DNA from: Nereocystis luetkeana
Taxonomy: Eukaryota; Sar; Phaeophyceae; Laminariales; Laminariaceae
Assembly: GCA_031213475.1 (NCBI GenBank)
Contig: JARUPZ010000007.1
Location: 6,877,586-6,941,585 of the forward strand
Direction of reading: 5' to 3'
DNA length: 64,000 nt
Shown here: positions 37,485 to 52,400 of the stretch, in pieces
Numbering within the stretch: position 1 is the first letter of the stretch
Layout: each line of letters opens with the position of its first letter
Notes under the pieces: generated by a model
Databases searched by the model: none
Told to the model about the DNA's origin: nothing
The model's input: the letters and a program-made list of their open reading frames with translations, nothing else
Program-made: the position numbers and the translations under genes

Positions 37485-40400
37485 TCACACGCACACTTCG
37501 GTGCCTTCCCCTGGAACAAAATTTTGGCCCACCTCCACGCACCTTCGGGCAGAAGGACAAGGAGAGGGATTGCCAGAACCCGCCCGCTGCCCGTTCTGAG
37601 CCGCCGGCTCCTCTCCGGCATCGGCGCTGGCACCGCAACACTCAGCAGCACCGCAGCACACACCGCCACTATCACCGACCCTAACGCCACTGCTGCTGTT
37701 GTCACCGCCACCGACGAAGCAAAACCCTACCACCATCAACGACGCCCCAAAAACCGACAACCCCTTGGGGACATCACCGTGAAGAACGAAGTCCGATGCA
37801 AAGGCTATAGGAATGGTCAGAGAGCACCCTACCGTAGCCACTGTCGGGGTGGTAAGAAGGATGGCCCGGGCCCACACTGACGATGGGGCACGGAGGCGGA
37901 GGCAGACGCGGAGGCGGACGCGGAGGCGGAGGGTGCTCAGCTTGGCATGTTTTCCTGCTGCAAACGTGCGATACTCGACCAACATGATCGGTCGCGAACA
38001 AGGAAAAATATGCAATAACCGAACAACGGCCGAGTCCATGGGGTTACGCTGTTGCCATTCGTAGCCAAATCAGACGGTTCCCCACGATCAAAAATACGTT
38101 GCCCGAAACAGCAGGAGTGTTGCGTGGAAAATGGAAATACGAGGGAAGGCGTAGGGATTTGATGGCAGCCGCCGACGATACCATCACTGAGTGCGGGAGG
38201 CGTATTTTTTACGACGAACAATCGTTAGGCCTGGTGCTCGATGGAGCATGAGTCGGTTTACTTCGTGATCATGCGAGCACGTCCACGCCATCAACGGCAC
38301 CACCAAGCATTCAAAGGGCGACGATACGAAACACACTAGTCATGTTCGCTCGCAGACAGACAGAAGAACAGGAGAACAGCATAAAAACAGAAGAAGCGAA
38401 ACCGTTGCGGACGGAGAGAAAAAAAACGTTTCACCTTGCAGCGCCACCTACAGCGGGAGGGGAGACCATTAATACCATACCACACCGTGTGACAAGATAA
38501 CACCACCTGGGATGAAACTCCGACCCGATTTTTCCAAAATAAGAAGGGCCCATACAACATAACAGGCCGGCTTTGGAACGGTCTCGTCAAGGTACTTTCA
38601 TAGTCTCAACGGCACCACCAAGCATTCAAAGGGCGACGATACGAAACACACTAATCATGTTCGCTTGCAGACAAACATAAGAACAGGAGAACAACATAAA
38701 AAGAGACGAAGCGAAACCGTTGCGGACGGAGAGAAAAAACACATTTCACCTTGCAGCGCCACCTACAGCGGGAGGGGAGACCATTAATACCATACCACAC
38801 CGTGTGACAAGATATCACCTGGGATGAAATTCCGACCCGATTTTTCCAAAATACGAAGGGCCCATAAAACATAATTGGCCGGCTTTGGGATGGTATCGTC
38901 GAGGTACTTTCATAGTCTCACCGCTCGGAGTACGCACTCTCTCCCTACCGTCAAGAAAATCAGCGTGGGAAATCGGTCGAAAAGGAGGTGTGCGTGCGTG
39001 TGTTATCTTGCGTGTTCGCCACGCGGACGATAGACAACACCAAAAACACCTAGTGCGCACGCAGGGAGTCAGATGGTAAAACTCACTCAGCTCGGAAAGG
39101 AGGTTGTCGAAGAATGACTTGAACACGACGAGCTTCACCACGTGGAACGTCAAACCGCTCAGAACGCGAACTCCCGGCGCCAGACCCATCACGACTAGTA
39201 ACGGCCTGTCAGGCAGCCAGTCGGTTTCGTCACGGCGGGGGGGGGGAGAGCAGAGTGCTTACAAAACGGGCGGACGAAACAGAGGGAGGCGGGGGGGGTA
39301 CTCGATATCATGCATGGCCGTAGGCGTATGACCATAGGCCCTCGCATCCCTACAATGCCGCGACGGAGCACGTCGGGTTTTAGCCGACCAGATAGACGTT
39401 GTTAGCACCAAGCGCGAAGCGAAACGTGAGGTAGGTGTCCGGCGAGCCGCATGAAGGGTGTGCTGCATCCTACTAAGAACCGCTTGTGAGGCGGACTTGC
39501 ACATGGATGATAGCTCCAATGAGTTACTTTAATTTCCGGTGTGTGTGTGGGGGGAGACGTAACGATGTTAAGTTAACCCGCTGGAAGTTCAGACGGAAAA
39601 AGAGACGAAACGCAAACCGACGACAACAGGCTTCGGCCCCTGCTTTCGTTGGCGGGCTAGGTAAGAAAACGAGCATTTACTACAACAGCGCCATTAGCAG
39701 AAGTGACACGGACGCGGCATGATAATGCTTGTACTTCTGCGCGGTCAGATCAAGACTGAACGGCTGATAGTACTAAAATAAAGATTTTTACATCATCTCC
39801 CGGCCACAAGAAGAGTCAAGCGGGGCAAGGAAAAGAGACAAGCGGGCCCCATGTTCGTGTCCACTAACACGCCAAGAGCAAGATTCCAGAGAGAGAGGCC
39901 CCGAGAAAAATACTTGTTGACGACACTACGTGCATCGGATGCATTGCAGTAGAGCACGTGACCGAGCGCTGGCCAGGCCTCAGGCGATAGCAAGCGTGCA
40001 AGGCGCGAGGGCTGACGGGCCGGCGTGGCTCTTGAAAAACAAAACCAGCGCGAGACCGAACGTCAAAAACACTACTAACTGTGCAGCAGTACGCACCAAA
40101 GCGCCACAAGCACGGGCTACAGCAAGCGCTACAGCAAGTATGAGCCGACCAACACTGGCGGGGTTAGCGGGGTGCTACGAGCACACAACTCACAGAAAAA
40201 ATACAACGTTGACGCCTCCCATGTAGCCGATCACGAGGGCCATCGACACATCGTCATCCGAGGGGCACTGCACTGCCAGAATCATCGAATACACTGCGTA
40301 CTGTGGTGCGCGTCCGATATGGCAACACAGGATTCAGTACAGCAAACACACGACGAGGAGATTACGGCACGGGTGACGAGGGTCGTGACCGAAGAACGCC

Positions 40401-43400
40401 AAGAGCGAGAAAGCATAGGGGTAGCGTAGGCATAGGGGAAGATGAAGAGAAAGTTGGGTGGGGGCAGGGGAGACGAATGAGTACCAGGGAGCTAAAAAAA
40501 AAATCCTGCTGCCGAGGTGCCGTGCTACATAAGGAGTTACACTACGATGCGATGGGGAGGAGGGGGGGGGGGGAGAAGGGGCCACCGGCACGACACTGGT
40601 GGCAGCTGAACCAATGGAACATAACTCCAGACTGCTGCCGCTACCGCACCGCCCAAAATCGAGCGGGTGCATAGTCTGTCAACAACCACAAGCCTACCGT
40701 GCCAGGCTCTACAGCGCAGTAGCACAAGCGGCAGCAGTGAGACAGAAGCGAGCAGAGTAATAACGGTCTTCTCTCATAACGCAGCTCTGCGAAAACAATC
40801 CCTCGTTTTGCTTCACTTATATAGCACGTCTGGAACCGCGGCGTGGCCGTAAGGTCACAAAAACAAAACAAACTAGAACACGTGCACTCTGGGGCAAAAG
40901 TCACCAAGGCAGCAGAGGGAGGGGGGGGGGGGAGGGGGGAGAGAACTCACCCCGATCGCGGATGCGAGGGACAATGCATCTCCCCAGAGCGATTCGCTCG
41001 AGTCACCCTCCCCCTTGTCGCTGAAGCCCACCTGTTCCCATCACCACCGGGTCATGGGCGCGCGGCATCCGTTCGATCGGGCAGAATCGCGGGTATGCGA
41101 AGCAAAGCGGACGCGCGCGACACACAACGTTAGCCGCAAAAAGGTTAGCCCCACAAGGCGTCTTGACTGCTGGCAGCTGTCGCCCCCTGCAGCAGCGGGG
41201 TTTCGCCAAGCACGAAAACGTAGCACGAACGCGTTCGCGCATGCGACTCTGTCTGAAAAAAGGCGCGGGAAAACGTGGCGGCTTTTGAGGGGTTGAGGCA
41301 GGGCCGCGCAGGGCGGGGTGGGGAGGGGTCGGGTCTCCGAGAGGGGTGGCGTGGGCTGGCTCATACCCCCACACTACCCTCGACAAAAATCACCCGTCGG
41401 CTCCCTCAAAAAGTGATTACACTGTTTTATACGGAATGGCTGCGTGTAGGAAGAAACGCTTCTCTACTCAGCGACCCGAGGGTTCCTGTCTGCACCTCAA
41501 AAATATAGTTCCAGCACCGCAGAAACAAAAAAAATGTGGCACACAGGGGGTGTCAACTGTTGCGGGACAAAAAACTGATCAGGACCCGCTTGTAAGGCTA
41601 AAAAATAAGAACAAAAAACAATGCAAAGGTGTGCTTTGGTAGCGTATATCTTTAGTCTATATCACGAGGTACCCGGGTTCCGAACACGGCTATGTTGGTC
41701 ACACCCGGGTAAATACCTCGGGTAGTACCGGGTAGATACCCGGGTATAGCTGGAGTATATACGCGAAGTGACCTACTAAACACGCCCTGATGAAACATTT
41801 CAGATCTCTGGACAGACCATCGGTTCCCGCTTCATGATCTACAGATGATTCACGGCAGATCTATTCCCGATCGTGCATGAACAAGTTCATGCTGCCGGGC
41901 GGGACGCGTACGGTCTGCATGATCTACAAGTGGCAAATGTTCTCTGGGTAGGGTCTGTCCCGTTACGTAGACCCTGCACAACCCCTCACAACGGCAGGTG
42001 AGTATCTGGATGATATATCTGTAATGATCCATCTATACTTATATGGTCTAGATTATCTATCTGTACATGATCTACATAGATAATCTACAAGTATCATGTC
42101 CGAAATGTGAAATATTCGATATCAGTGATTGTGCTGAGCATGTCATTCGGCCGACCAATCGGATTAAAGTAGAATGCCGCGCCGCGTTGCGCCTCGCTCA
42201 CGTTCTCCCCGCGACGGCCCCCAGCACCACCAAACAAAAAAACGGTGGCACACAGGGGTATTGACGGGGAACGAAACTGATCTGACCAACAACAAAAAAC
42301 CCGCTTGTTATCAAAGCCATTTTTTGTTTTTGTTTTGACACTTTCAATCGTGCTGAGCAGGCCGTCCGGTTCGACCAAACTGCACAGCAGTGCCGCGAAT
42401 GCTATGCATCGATCGCTCTCTTCCTCACCGCGACGGCCCCCAGCAGGGCCAGGGTGACGCCGAAAGACTTGGCGTGATTGAACTGCTCCGTCTTCGCCAT
42501 GACGTTGAACACGTACGTGAACAGAACCGACGAGTTCGCGATAATGGTGCTGCTGGTCACGCTGAACATGAGGGTCGTGGTGGAGACGGCGGCGGCGGCG
42601 ATCGGAGAAAGAATAGCAACATACAGGCACGTACGCCACGAGACACGACAAGGCGGAAGTAGGTGTAACTGATGAACTTTACAGCAGCAAGCAGTATAAA
42701 ATAATTTCATCCGTTTTTACCCGCAAGACCCATAGCCACATAGCAAACACGGGGACACAACCTAGATGTCCCCTGACAACTATACATCGACAAGCGAGGA
42801 GATAATCGAGACAGGCGGGTGGTCCGGCAGTCAGTCTTTTCTTGCGTGGTGGAAAAAGGTAAGTCGCGTGTCACATGCATGCGACCATGGAGAATGCAAA
42901 AAAAAAGAGAGAACGAAAACGCTCGAGGAACAAAGCGCGCACGGAGGAAAATAACGTCACTGCCGCCGTGCGGCAGGAGGGGGGGTCAAAAGCGAAGCAA
43001 GTGTTGCGGTCGCTTCCCTTGAGACAACCTCGGTGTATGTGATATCGACGTACGTCGGCCCTCGATGCCGAGGGTAGAAAACGTTCACGCACAGAACAAC
43101 TCCCACCGCGGCGGTTGTAATTTCGCCCGTCCTCTGTCAAAGCAAGGCTATGGCACGCTACAGCGAGAACCGAAAGCAGGCCTGGGCCGACGACGCTACA
43201 CCGGCAACGGCGTTGAAACGCCAGGGCTCTCAAGCTCTGCTTGTAAAACTGGCGTGGGTACGGGGAAATTTCGGCAGCCCGGGGTCCGTGAGCGGACGGG
43301 CAGCCACGGGTGGGTGCGTGAACAACAAGTGAGCGAAGCCCGGCCGGGACAACATAGAACCGCAACGGTATTCGAATCGTGCGTTTCTCTTCTCGCCCAG

Positions 43401-46400
43401 GACCAAACGCGATCTACGCACACTCCACTGCCGCCCAAAAGCCTGCTGTTGCAGCTACATTCATGACAGACACCTTTTTTCGCGCGCCGGAGGTAACTCC
43501 ACCGGGTCTCTTTTGGTGACCAAGGGCTAGATTTCAGGAAACGAGCCACGATGGCAAAAACATCGTGACGCTCATAGATGGATTTTCACGCAAAACGAGA
43601 AAGCGTGCCGGTGGCAGGGATGAATCTCGAATCGAGAAAAACTAAATAAATGATGCGACGCGCGACGAAAACTTCGATAAACGAGTTAAAAACGAAAACG
43701 ACAATTTATTGTTCTCGACTGAAACCTCCTATACGTCGATAAACGATACGACAACGATCATGGACTCTTGCGTGATACAGGAAGGTAGCGCCAGATCGAG
43801 ATGAGCTCCGTTGGAAAGTGAAAAAAACACGCACAAAAAAAACAACGCGCGCCGCGGTTCGAAGCGAAACGTGTACCCTGCGAATAACAGGCTGTGGTTT
43901 ATCATCCCGTATCACGTGCAAACCAAACCAAAAATACCAGGAAAATAGCCATGGTACGTACGTACACCCAAAAACCAAAAAACTGACTGAATACAAAGCG
44001 CGCTAGTCGCGAGATTCCCGAGAAATAAAACACACCAAGGCACCTTGTGCTCAAACCCCACAAAACACACACACACAACGAGGCACCTGGTGCTCAAACC
44101 CCACAAAAAACGCACAGCGAGGCACCTGGTGCTCAAACCCGATCGAAACACACAGAAAAGGCACCTGCTGTTCAAAATCCCATCCACAGCCAAAGCAGGG
44201 CACCTACCTGGTGCTCGAAAGCGAGGCGATGTAGGTCCACTGCGTCAGGAACCACACCACGGCAAGGCTGGTGCCAACCTTGAGCATGAACATGTGGCTT
44301 TTCATCGGAGGAGCTGGGGATGTCGTCCACCACGCACGAGACCACGGGAAAGAAAACAGAGAGGGCGAAAAATTGAGTCAGAACCATCCGGCAAAGGGGT
44401 GGGGGGGAGTGCACCTATGTCATTTATGTATGGCCGTAGTCGTATGACGGGTGGAGAGAGAGGGAGGGGGGGGGGGGGGGAGGCGGTGTACTCGATATCG
44501 TGCATGGCCGTAGTCGTATGACCATAGACCCTCGCATCCCTACAATGCCGGGACGGAGCACGTTGGGTTTTCACCGACCGGGCAGACATTGCTGGCACCA
44601 AGTGCGGAGCGCCGTGAGGTGTCCGGCGAGTCGCACGGAGGGTGAGCTGCATCCTACTGAGAACCGCTCGTGAGGCTGACCTGCAAATAGGCGACAGCTT
44701 CAATAAGTTAATTTGATACCCGGTGTGGACACTTCCAGGAGAGGGCGGGGGGAGGGGTTCTCATTCGTTGCTTTCCTCAGTCATTAGACCTTTGACCACA
44801 CATCCCTTTCGAGACGGAGCGGGCGGGGGAGAGCAGCACCAAGCACAGCTGCCAAACCCGCCCGGTGACTAGATCTCGCGTTTGTCGATCGCTAAGCGCT
44901 TCTAAACGATCGCAAAAATCCGACAAAAAAGTGAAACACGTCCGACACCAAAGCCCTTTCCGAGCAGATAGATGGCCTCCTTCCTGATCGGCATGATCTA
45001 CATCACAGTACGTAGGTCTCGACATTTACGCGGGGGTGGGGGCCGTGTAAAAACTGCACCATCTACCGCGACGCAAACGTGTTCCCTCCGTTGGATCTAC
45101 ACCGCGAACATCCCGCACAACCCCAACCGTTTCAGAAACGGCAGGTGCAGAACTACGCTAGAATTTCTAGATGGTGATTTCATCTGCCCTAGATATGAAA
45201 ACCTTGGCGGACGGCCCGCAGCTCCCGCCTTCAGGTTTTTGGGCTCCTCGCGACGGGTTGTCGACATATTGTAATGCCACGCAGGCGGCACACAAGGGGT
45301 GGGGGCTGGGGGGTCTTAGCGATACTGCCGGCCGCCGATTCATCAACGGCTCTGTCAGTTGTGTCGCACGCGAGCACGAGCGAGCTGAACGTGGAAGTAC
45401 CAGGCCCTCCAGCAAAGCCCCATGTCCGAAGCAGCAGTGCGCCATCAAAACAAAAAAACTGTTTGACGACCACAATTGTCAAGCATCCCTGATGGGGCGC
45501 GCGCATGCAACCGCCCCACGCTGACCAAGGAGAAGAAGCCATACCGGTAGCCTTCTCGCCGTTCACCCACAGGTAAAATAAACCACGAGCATACAGGTCT
45601 GATTCGATATGAGCGGGGGACACTGCTGCAGACAAGACAAGACAGACAAGACAGACAGACAGACAGACCGACAGACAGACAGACCGAAAGACCGACAAAC
45701 AAGAGAGACATACAAGACAGACAGTACGAAAAATGGGGCACCCGCTCACGCGACGTGGCGAACTCCAATCAGGCTAAATGGGCGCCTTGGACGAAAGCAA
45801 GCATTTTACGTCGCTCTCCCTGTCCTCAGAGCCACGCTGCGATATCGGGAGGGGCCCAATATTTCTCACAGCTTACCCACATGCATGAAGACTTATATAG
45901 AGCTCAACACGGTATCTCCACGACTTACCGCCAAAAAAAAATGTTTTTTTTTTAGCTCACAATGGGTAATACACGCTCAACCCCAGGGATTATTCCATCC
46001 GCTAGAGCTATAGCGGTCAATAGAGTTAGCTACGTAGGCGTGTCACAATGCAAAAAAAAAGATGCAAAAAGGGTTTGCATAGATACTGTGCGTTTCCTCA
46101 GCAGAGGAGTCCCGTGAGGGTAAAGACAGTAGTTTGGGGCTCAAAAGTACAACGCAAACTAAACCCCCTCTACACGTTGCCCCCACTCACCCTGGGCGGA
46201 GCCATTGACGACGACGCTCGTGGCAGCCACGACATCGGGAACAAGGGCCGAGCTGGATTCGCCGGAGATGAGGCGGCGGTCCATCGCTTCGTTACCAGCA
46301 TTCCCCTCTTCCTCGTCCGCATCAGTACACTGGATGCCACTATCCTCCTCTAGCTCGTTGTAGACCGTGATGTCCTCCGCTAGAAACGTGCGAGCCGAGA

Positions 46401-49400
46401 GAAGAACATAAAAGCGGCGGAGGGGGGCGGAGGGGGTACTCACTTGTTGCTTGCCTTGGTCGTTTGACCATGGACCACGCATCCCTTCCGCGACGGAGCA
46501 GTCCGCGACAGAGCGGGGGGCGAAGCAGAGAGCGGCAGGGAGACTCTGACTGAATAGCGCCTAAAAACACCAGCAGAAATCACAAAACATAAAAAAAAAA
46601 ACTATTCGACACTGCGGTGGTTGAAGCGCACATGATATGTGTGCGAGAACAAAGGGACTACTGCTAACCAATGGTAGACTGGGTCTGATTTGCATAATTG
46701 AATAGGCTTGGGAGGTTAGGGTTGACTGGGTCTGACTTGCATAAGGGTTAGGCTTGGGAGGTTAGGGTTATAGCTCATCTTCGTCTCGCACACAGTAGTG
46801 ACCCTCAACCATGGCAGTATCGAAAATTCTGGTCGAGATTCTGGTCAACTCTCCTCCTTCAACACCTCCAGGGCCCCTACGTGGCGACGAAAACACTGCT
46901 AACTTTGTTTGGAGTATATCAGCGACTACTGCTGCTGTCTATGATACTACAGCAGTATTAGTAGAGGCAGTGTGAGCGCCCAGAAGTGCGGGTGACACAC
47001 GTGCCGCGCCCCGTGCCCGCACGTATGATACGACTCGTTGCCTTGTGGCTCGTAGGACGCCAACTAACTCGTACGAAGTATCATCCCCCGATCATGCCGC
47101 GGCCGATGGTGATATCCGTCACTTTCTACCGTCAGTTTTCCCCTCCGCAAGTCCCACGAGGGTTCAAACTGCGCCCGTGCTTTCGAGGACAAGATTTACT
47201 CAACTTTCCAAGGTAAAGTCCCCTCTAGAACTGCACTAAGATTTTCGGGGGGAAATTACTCACCGTAGATCTACTTACCGTAGTTGACACATTTAGAACT
47301 GCACCAATGTTTTTGGGGGGGGACAAAAAAAAGTGCCCCCTTTTAGTGTGGCATGATAATCGCAAACAGTATTACCTGTTGTAAAAGGGTGAATGGGTGA
47401 ACTTGAAACGTTCCGCAAAGAACGTTACGCAGAACGCAAGCAACGGAGGCAAGAAGGGGGCAGTGCGGAATGTGCTGGGTGTCCCACCGTGAGATCACCC
47501 GGGAGCAAAGAAACCCGCGGCCGAGGACAGCAGGCCAAAGCACCATCTCCTTGCAAAGCAAGCTACACTACGTACGAGCGTTGGACACTGTATCGAAAAT
47601 TGAGGAACGAAATGAATACATTAAAAAAAATCATCTAATCTACTCAAATATCGAGAACGCGTTTTGCCCCCCATCCCCTGGCATCCCCGGTACTAGTAAT
47701 GCTGACACTAGACGAAAAAAAATCGACATGCTTGCTGTCTCGACTATCGAAATCGTGCAGAGCGACATGATTTTTCGATAATAGCGGTATCGTATCGTAT
47801 CGAACTTGAGTATTGAATCTGATTATCGAACTCGATTTCCGTTCGATACCCGTCACTATATCACTAAATTACACACCATGAACGAGGGCACGTTTTCCGT
47901 TCGAGTGCCGACGTCTGGTCTCAAAACCCGCGCCACAAAATCGACTACCCGGCCGGTTTCAACAATGTCATCATTGTGTGCTTTTGAGTAATTTAGAATT
48001 GCCCCCCCCCCCGGTTTCAAGGGATAAACTACTTGGGAATTGTGGAGGACATATTTTACTGTACTGTTTCGTAAAGGCGTAACCCTTTTATTAATAGAGC
48101 AAACCGCAGCCCCGTTTCGGGGACAAACCGGTTTTGTCCCCGAAAAGGCAGCCCTGAAAAAGGGTTGAGCAGCAGAGGCAAACTGTTTTTATCACGATTT
48201 GCCGCCCATTAGAGATGGATAAAAAATCACGAATACCTGTGGCCCAGCGAGCGACCGCTGTCCAGGTGCAAGCCACGGCCCCGTCCGTTCGGGCGTTCTA
48301 CCAGTCTGCCAGGACCGTTCCGTGCGGTATCGACTTGGTACCCCCACAAGCGCGACCAAGCAAAACAATGCCAGCTGCTGCTGTCGAACTGAGCTACGTA
48401 CTACTGACACGTACTCAAGTCAAAGAATATGACACCATAACGCCTAATTATCTCTACTGCAACAAACGGCAGATTATTATCATATCGGTTCCCGACTAAA
48501 CTTTCCTTTTTCCGTCACGGAGCGGAGGGTTGTAAACGTGAAACTAAAAAATCGTCGCAATTTCTGGGGCTTCACGAACACTGCGCTTCATAGTTTGTTT
48601 TCAGCAGGAAGGCCCAAGGGACTATTTAATAGTTCCCCCCCCTTGGTAAGACCGTTATTCCTAGGAAAACAGAGTAATTGAGCCAATGTTTCCTTTCACG
48701 TCTGTTCCCCCTTGGGTCTACTTAAGACACGATTTGAACAAGAGGCCAAACGTTAACCCTTTTAGGACTGCAGTCTCGTTTTGGGGGACAATTGGGGGCA
48801 AAATGCTTGGAATTCGAGTGGCTTGCCCCCAAAACGGGACTGGAGTCCTAAAGGGGTTCAGCCAAACACAGCCCCAAAGGACCAGGCAGGCGCCTTCGGT
48901 TAGACCGTCACCGTGCGCACAGCATGCAAAAGAACACATCTCTTTCGGACGACGACGGGACGAGGGGATGAAAGCATCCACAGACAGACGCGCCTTCTTC
49001 CTGCTATTGGAACGATCTCCTAATCCACCAATTTCGTTTGCGCTTCCTCTCCTAGTTACCGAGAAAATCGTCTCGAAAAATCGTCCGAGGCGGCGCCTCA
49101 TCATATTTATCACCCGGTGTGATAAATATATCTGTAAAAAAAACAAAAACAAAAAACAAAAAAAAACAGCTGTTGAGATCGAGGATTTATTTGGTCGAAA
49201 CTCATCTTTGAAGGCCGTGTGCGATACTCCGATCGCGCTTCGGGTTTTACGTGGTGTCATGCAGGAAGTACAGTCCGTATATGAGGAAGACAAAATCTGA
49301 AGCTGCAGATGTCCAAGAGAGCGGGTGTGTCTCTATTTGTCAAAACTTCTACCTGGTATAAAAAAAAACATTTCATATATCGCAAGTATATACCTTGTTC

Positions 49401-52400
49401 GATACCTGGTATATATTTTCCCATCAGGGGTAGTAAAACTGACCTTGTTCGTCGCGGAGGGGAGGTTTGGGAACGAAGCCTAACAACGAGGAGAAGAGGT
49501 AGATGGGTAGGCAGGAGGATAACGCGCTGCTGGCGATGTAGGTGAAGACAAACGGCTCGTTGTAGCCGATGTCAATGGCGACGTGCTGCGCCAAGATGCT
49601 TCCGCCCGCCCACGAAACCGAAACCTATTGACGAGTTTTTGTTTTGATTTTTTTTTTTTCGTTTGTTTTTGTTTTTGTTTTTGTTTTCAAACGTGGCGAG
49701 ACAACGGCAAGACACGAGATCAGAGGCGAGTCATTGCAAAGTTGAAAGTTGGAAACTATGAAAATCCCGGAACTCTTGCGTGGAAGAGCCAGCGACACAC
49801 CGTTTGTAACTAGTACAATACAAACATGAGACTACTGTATTGGTATGCAGCACACAACATAACAGGACATCCGGGCAAAGCATATGACATGACAACACAA
49901 CAGCAGTTGCGGCACTGCTTGCAAGTGGGTAAAAGCCGTTGTTCGCGAGCTCAACAGCATAACGTTGGTGAGGACGCCACCGTTTTACATAACAAAAACA
50001 CAAAGTGAGGGAGGGAACAATCTAATAGACAACAAGCGATCGGCTGTTTTTTTGTTTCCTTATCAACTGCTGCTGTGTACATATTTGCCTTTTGCCGCAG
50101 CCCCCATTTTCTTGCCCTTTTGTACGTACTCTTTTCCCCAGACAGAGAAAAATGATGTCTGCCAAGCACGCGGTCGAACGCAGCCGCCATCTATCACACC
50201 ACAACATTGAGAACTCCAGTGATGAACAATATCAACATACTCGTACAGTATTAATAGTAGACATCCAATATCCAACGACCTCTGAAAGAACCCCATTTCC
50301 CTTCAACAGTACCACTCTGACCGTAAATGTAAGGACCGCTTGATATTCATATTAAAGTATAAACGTTCCTTATATTTCCAACCAGATATTATATATACCA
50401 GGTATTGTTAACCCTTTAAGGACCGCAGCCCCGTTTTGGGGACAAAGTACTTGAAATTTGAGTGGTTTGTCCCCAAAACGGGACTGCGGTTCTAAAAGGG
50501 TTAAGATCAGAGGTCGGGGCACGTAGAGTATATATAGATAGGGCTTACGACAGCGCTTCGGAAAAAAACTCGGTTCTGTCATCTTTGTCCCGCGCGCGCA
50601 TCTTTGGGACTACTGTCGTATTTACACCAGATGTTGCGCTACAACGGCAGCAGCAGGTGTTGGTCCCGCGGTATTAATACTGGGATTACTTCCTTTAGAT
50701 ACACCGGGATTTTTTTCCCTTCAGATACTCGTACGGACTAACGCCCACAAGGGCAGGGTGACTCGTGTACTGAGCCAAAGCCGGGGAGACCAACGAGAGC
50801 TTTTGGTGGGTTCAACTCCTACACTACCTGAGTCGGGAGAGAGCTATCTATTAATAGACTCAGGTGCCTACATCCTCGAAGCAAACCACACTTCAAAGGC
50901 GGTCACAGACACGCCCGACAGAGGTGGAAGAGCCGAACTAACCGGGTTCGAACCGGTACACGAAAACTTGAGAAATAAGTGTCGACAGGGGTTTGTTTCC
51001 TCTCGCTCTCCCGGGTGTGAAAACAATACCAGGTATATATACTCGTACGTACTTCGAGCGGAGTCGGGCCTTGAAACGCCCAAATGGTGCTATTTCTACA
51101 GCGCCAGCCGTGTGCCTCAATACCCCACCGAACACTCCGGTACGTGCAATTTTAATACCGGTACCCGACGCTTCGTTAACCCTTTTAGTACTGCAGTCCC
51201 GTTTTGGGCACAAAACCCTTGGAATTAGAGAGGTTTGTCCCCAAATCGGGACTGCAGTGCTAAAGGAGTTGACTTTGGTACGCTAGCCTACAATACCCCT
51301 GGAACCGGAGCACCGTGCTGCTGTACAGTGTATGTACACCCTACCGAACATGCCATTGCAGCACTGGGCTCAAAAACAAAACAAAAAAAAGGCTTCTATA
51401 ATAAAAGGCCGTGATTTTTTGTATATTCGGAGCACTCGGGTTCTGAAATTTAAAAATACGTACTCGTTCGTACCTGGTATCATATATAGACCACGTATAT
51501 ATCTTGTTTGTAAAAGGCTCTTATTCTATTTCCGACTCGTTTCAGAATTTCGCCCAAACGCCTTCTCGCGCCTATGATACTCGTACTCGGCAATAGATAC
51601 CTAGCTACACTAGCTAGACCTGAAGGCCTGAAGGTTCTACCGGGTCCCACGCTTTTGGGGACGAGGATTTTAGGGCTGCAGTCTTTCTTCGAAAAAAACC
51701 CTCCCTGTGGACCAAAATCGCATTCCAAATGCATCTCCGTCGACTCCAACTTTTAGGCCTTCACAGGACGCCCAACACGTCGAAAAATAACACTCGGTTG
51801 TGCAACAATAATGAATATTCCAAGGTCGTGCTCTGTAGGGTTTGTGGACTCCGAGCAAAGGGTCGTATGAAAGTCTTACAGCACTTACAGAAGTTCTGGT
51901 ACGGGTATCGAACTCACGAAAGTCTCGCGTATCGTGTGAAAGTCTACACAAGTTCCGGGCGTTGTTGGAATAGTTCACTTGAAATTTCATGCAGCTTGTT
52001 CCAAACGTGAGTGCAGGAGCCTCAAAACTCAAAACGTGCCTCATCTCTAACCGTTTGCCTTGTTGCGGGCCTTATTGATACCGGTGACCTATTATACTTG
52101 GAATTAGTACAAGACAAGCTTAAGTTTTGCAGTCCGCAGACACCAGACGCAATCAAGGCACGATACATGATACCTGGTACATATCTATATCCGTCCCCGG
52201 TGGCTTGGTAGGTGGTCCGCGTGCCTATCGAGATCAATTTCATGGGTTCGAGTCTCACCGAGTGCATGCTCGTAGGGACTTTTTCTTCCACAAAAAAAAT
52301 GATAAGCGGAAAGCGCGAGAGCGTGAGTTAGCTACATTCGATGAAAATCGACGAGCAGTGGGAATGCTGAGCCCTATGCGCGACAAAAAAATAGAAGGCA

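Noticed and set aside
47226-47345. Further TTAA MITE copy
   Set aside because: It has TTTAGAACTGCACCAATG-like direct repeats and G-runs but no inverted arms or TTAA, so it is at most a decayed fragment.
48686-49300. 204-residue plus and 191-residue minus frames in transporter intron 2
   Set aside because: Both run through the TTAA MITE at 48753 and have no recognisable domain.
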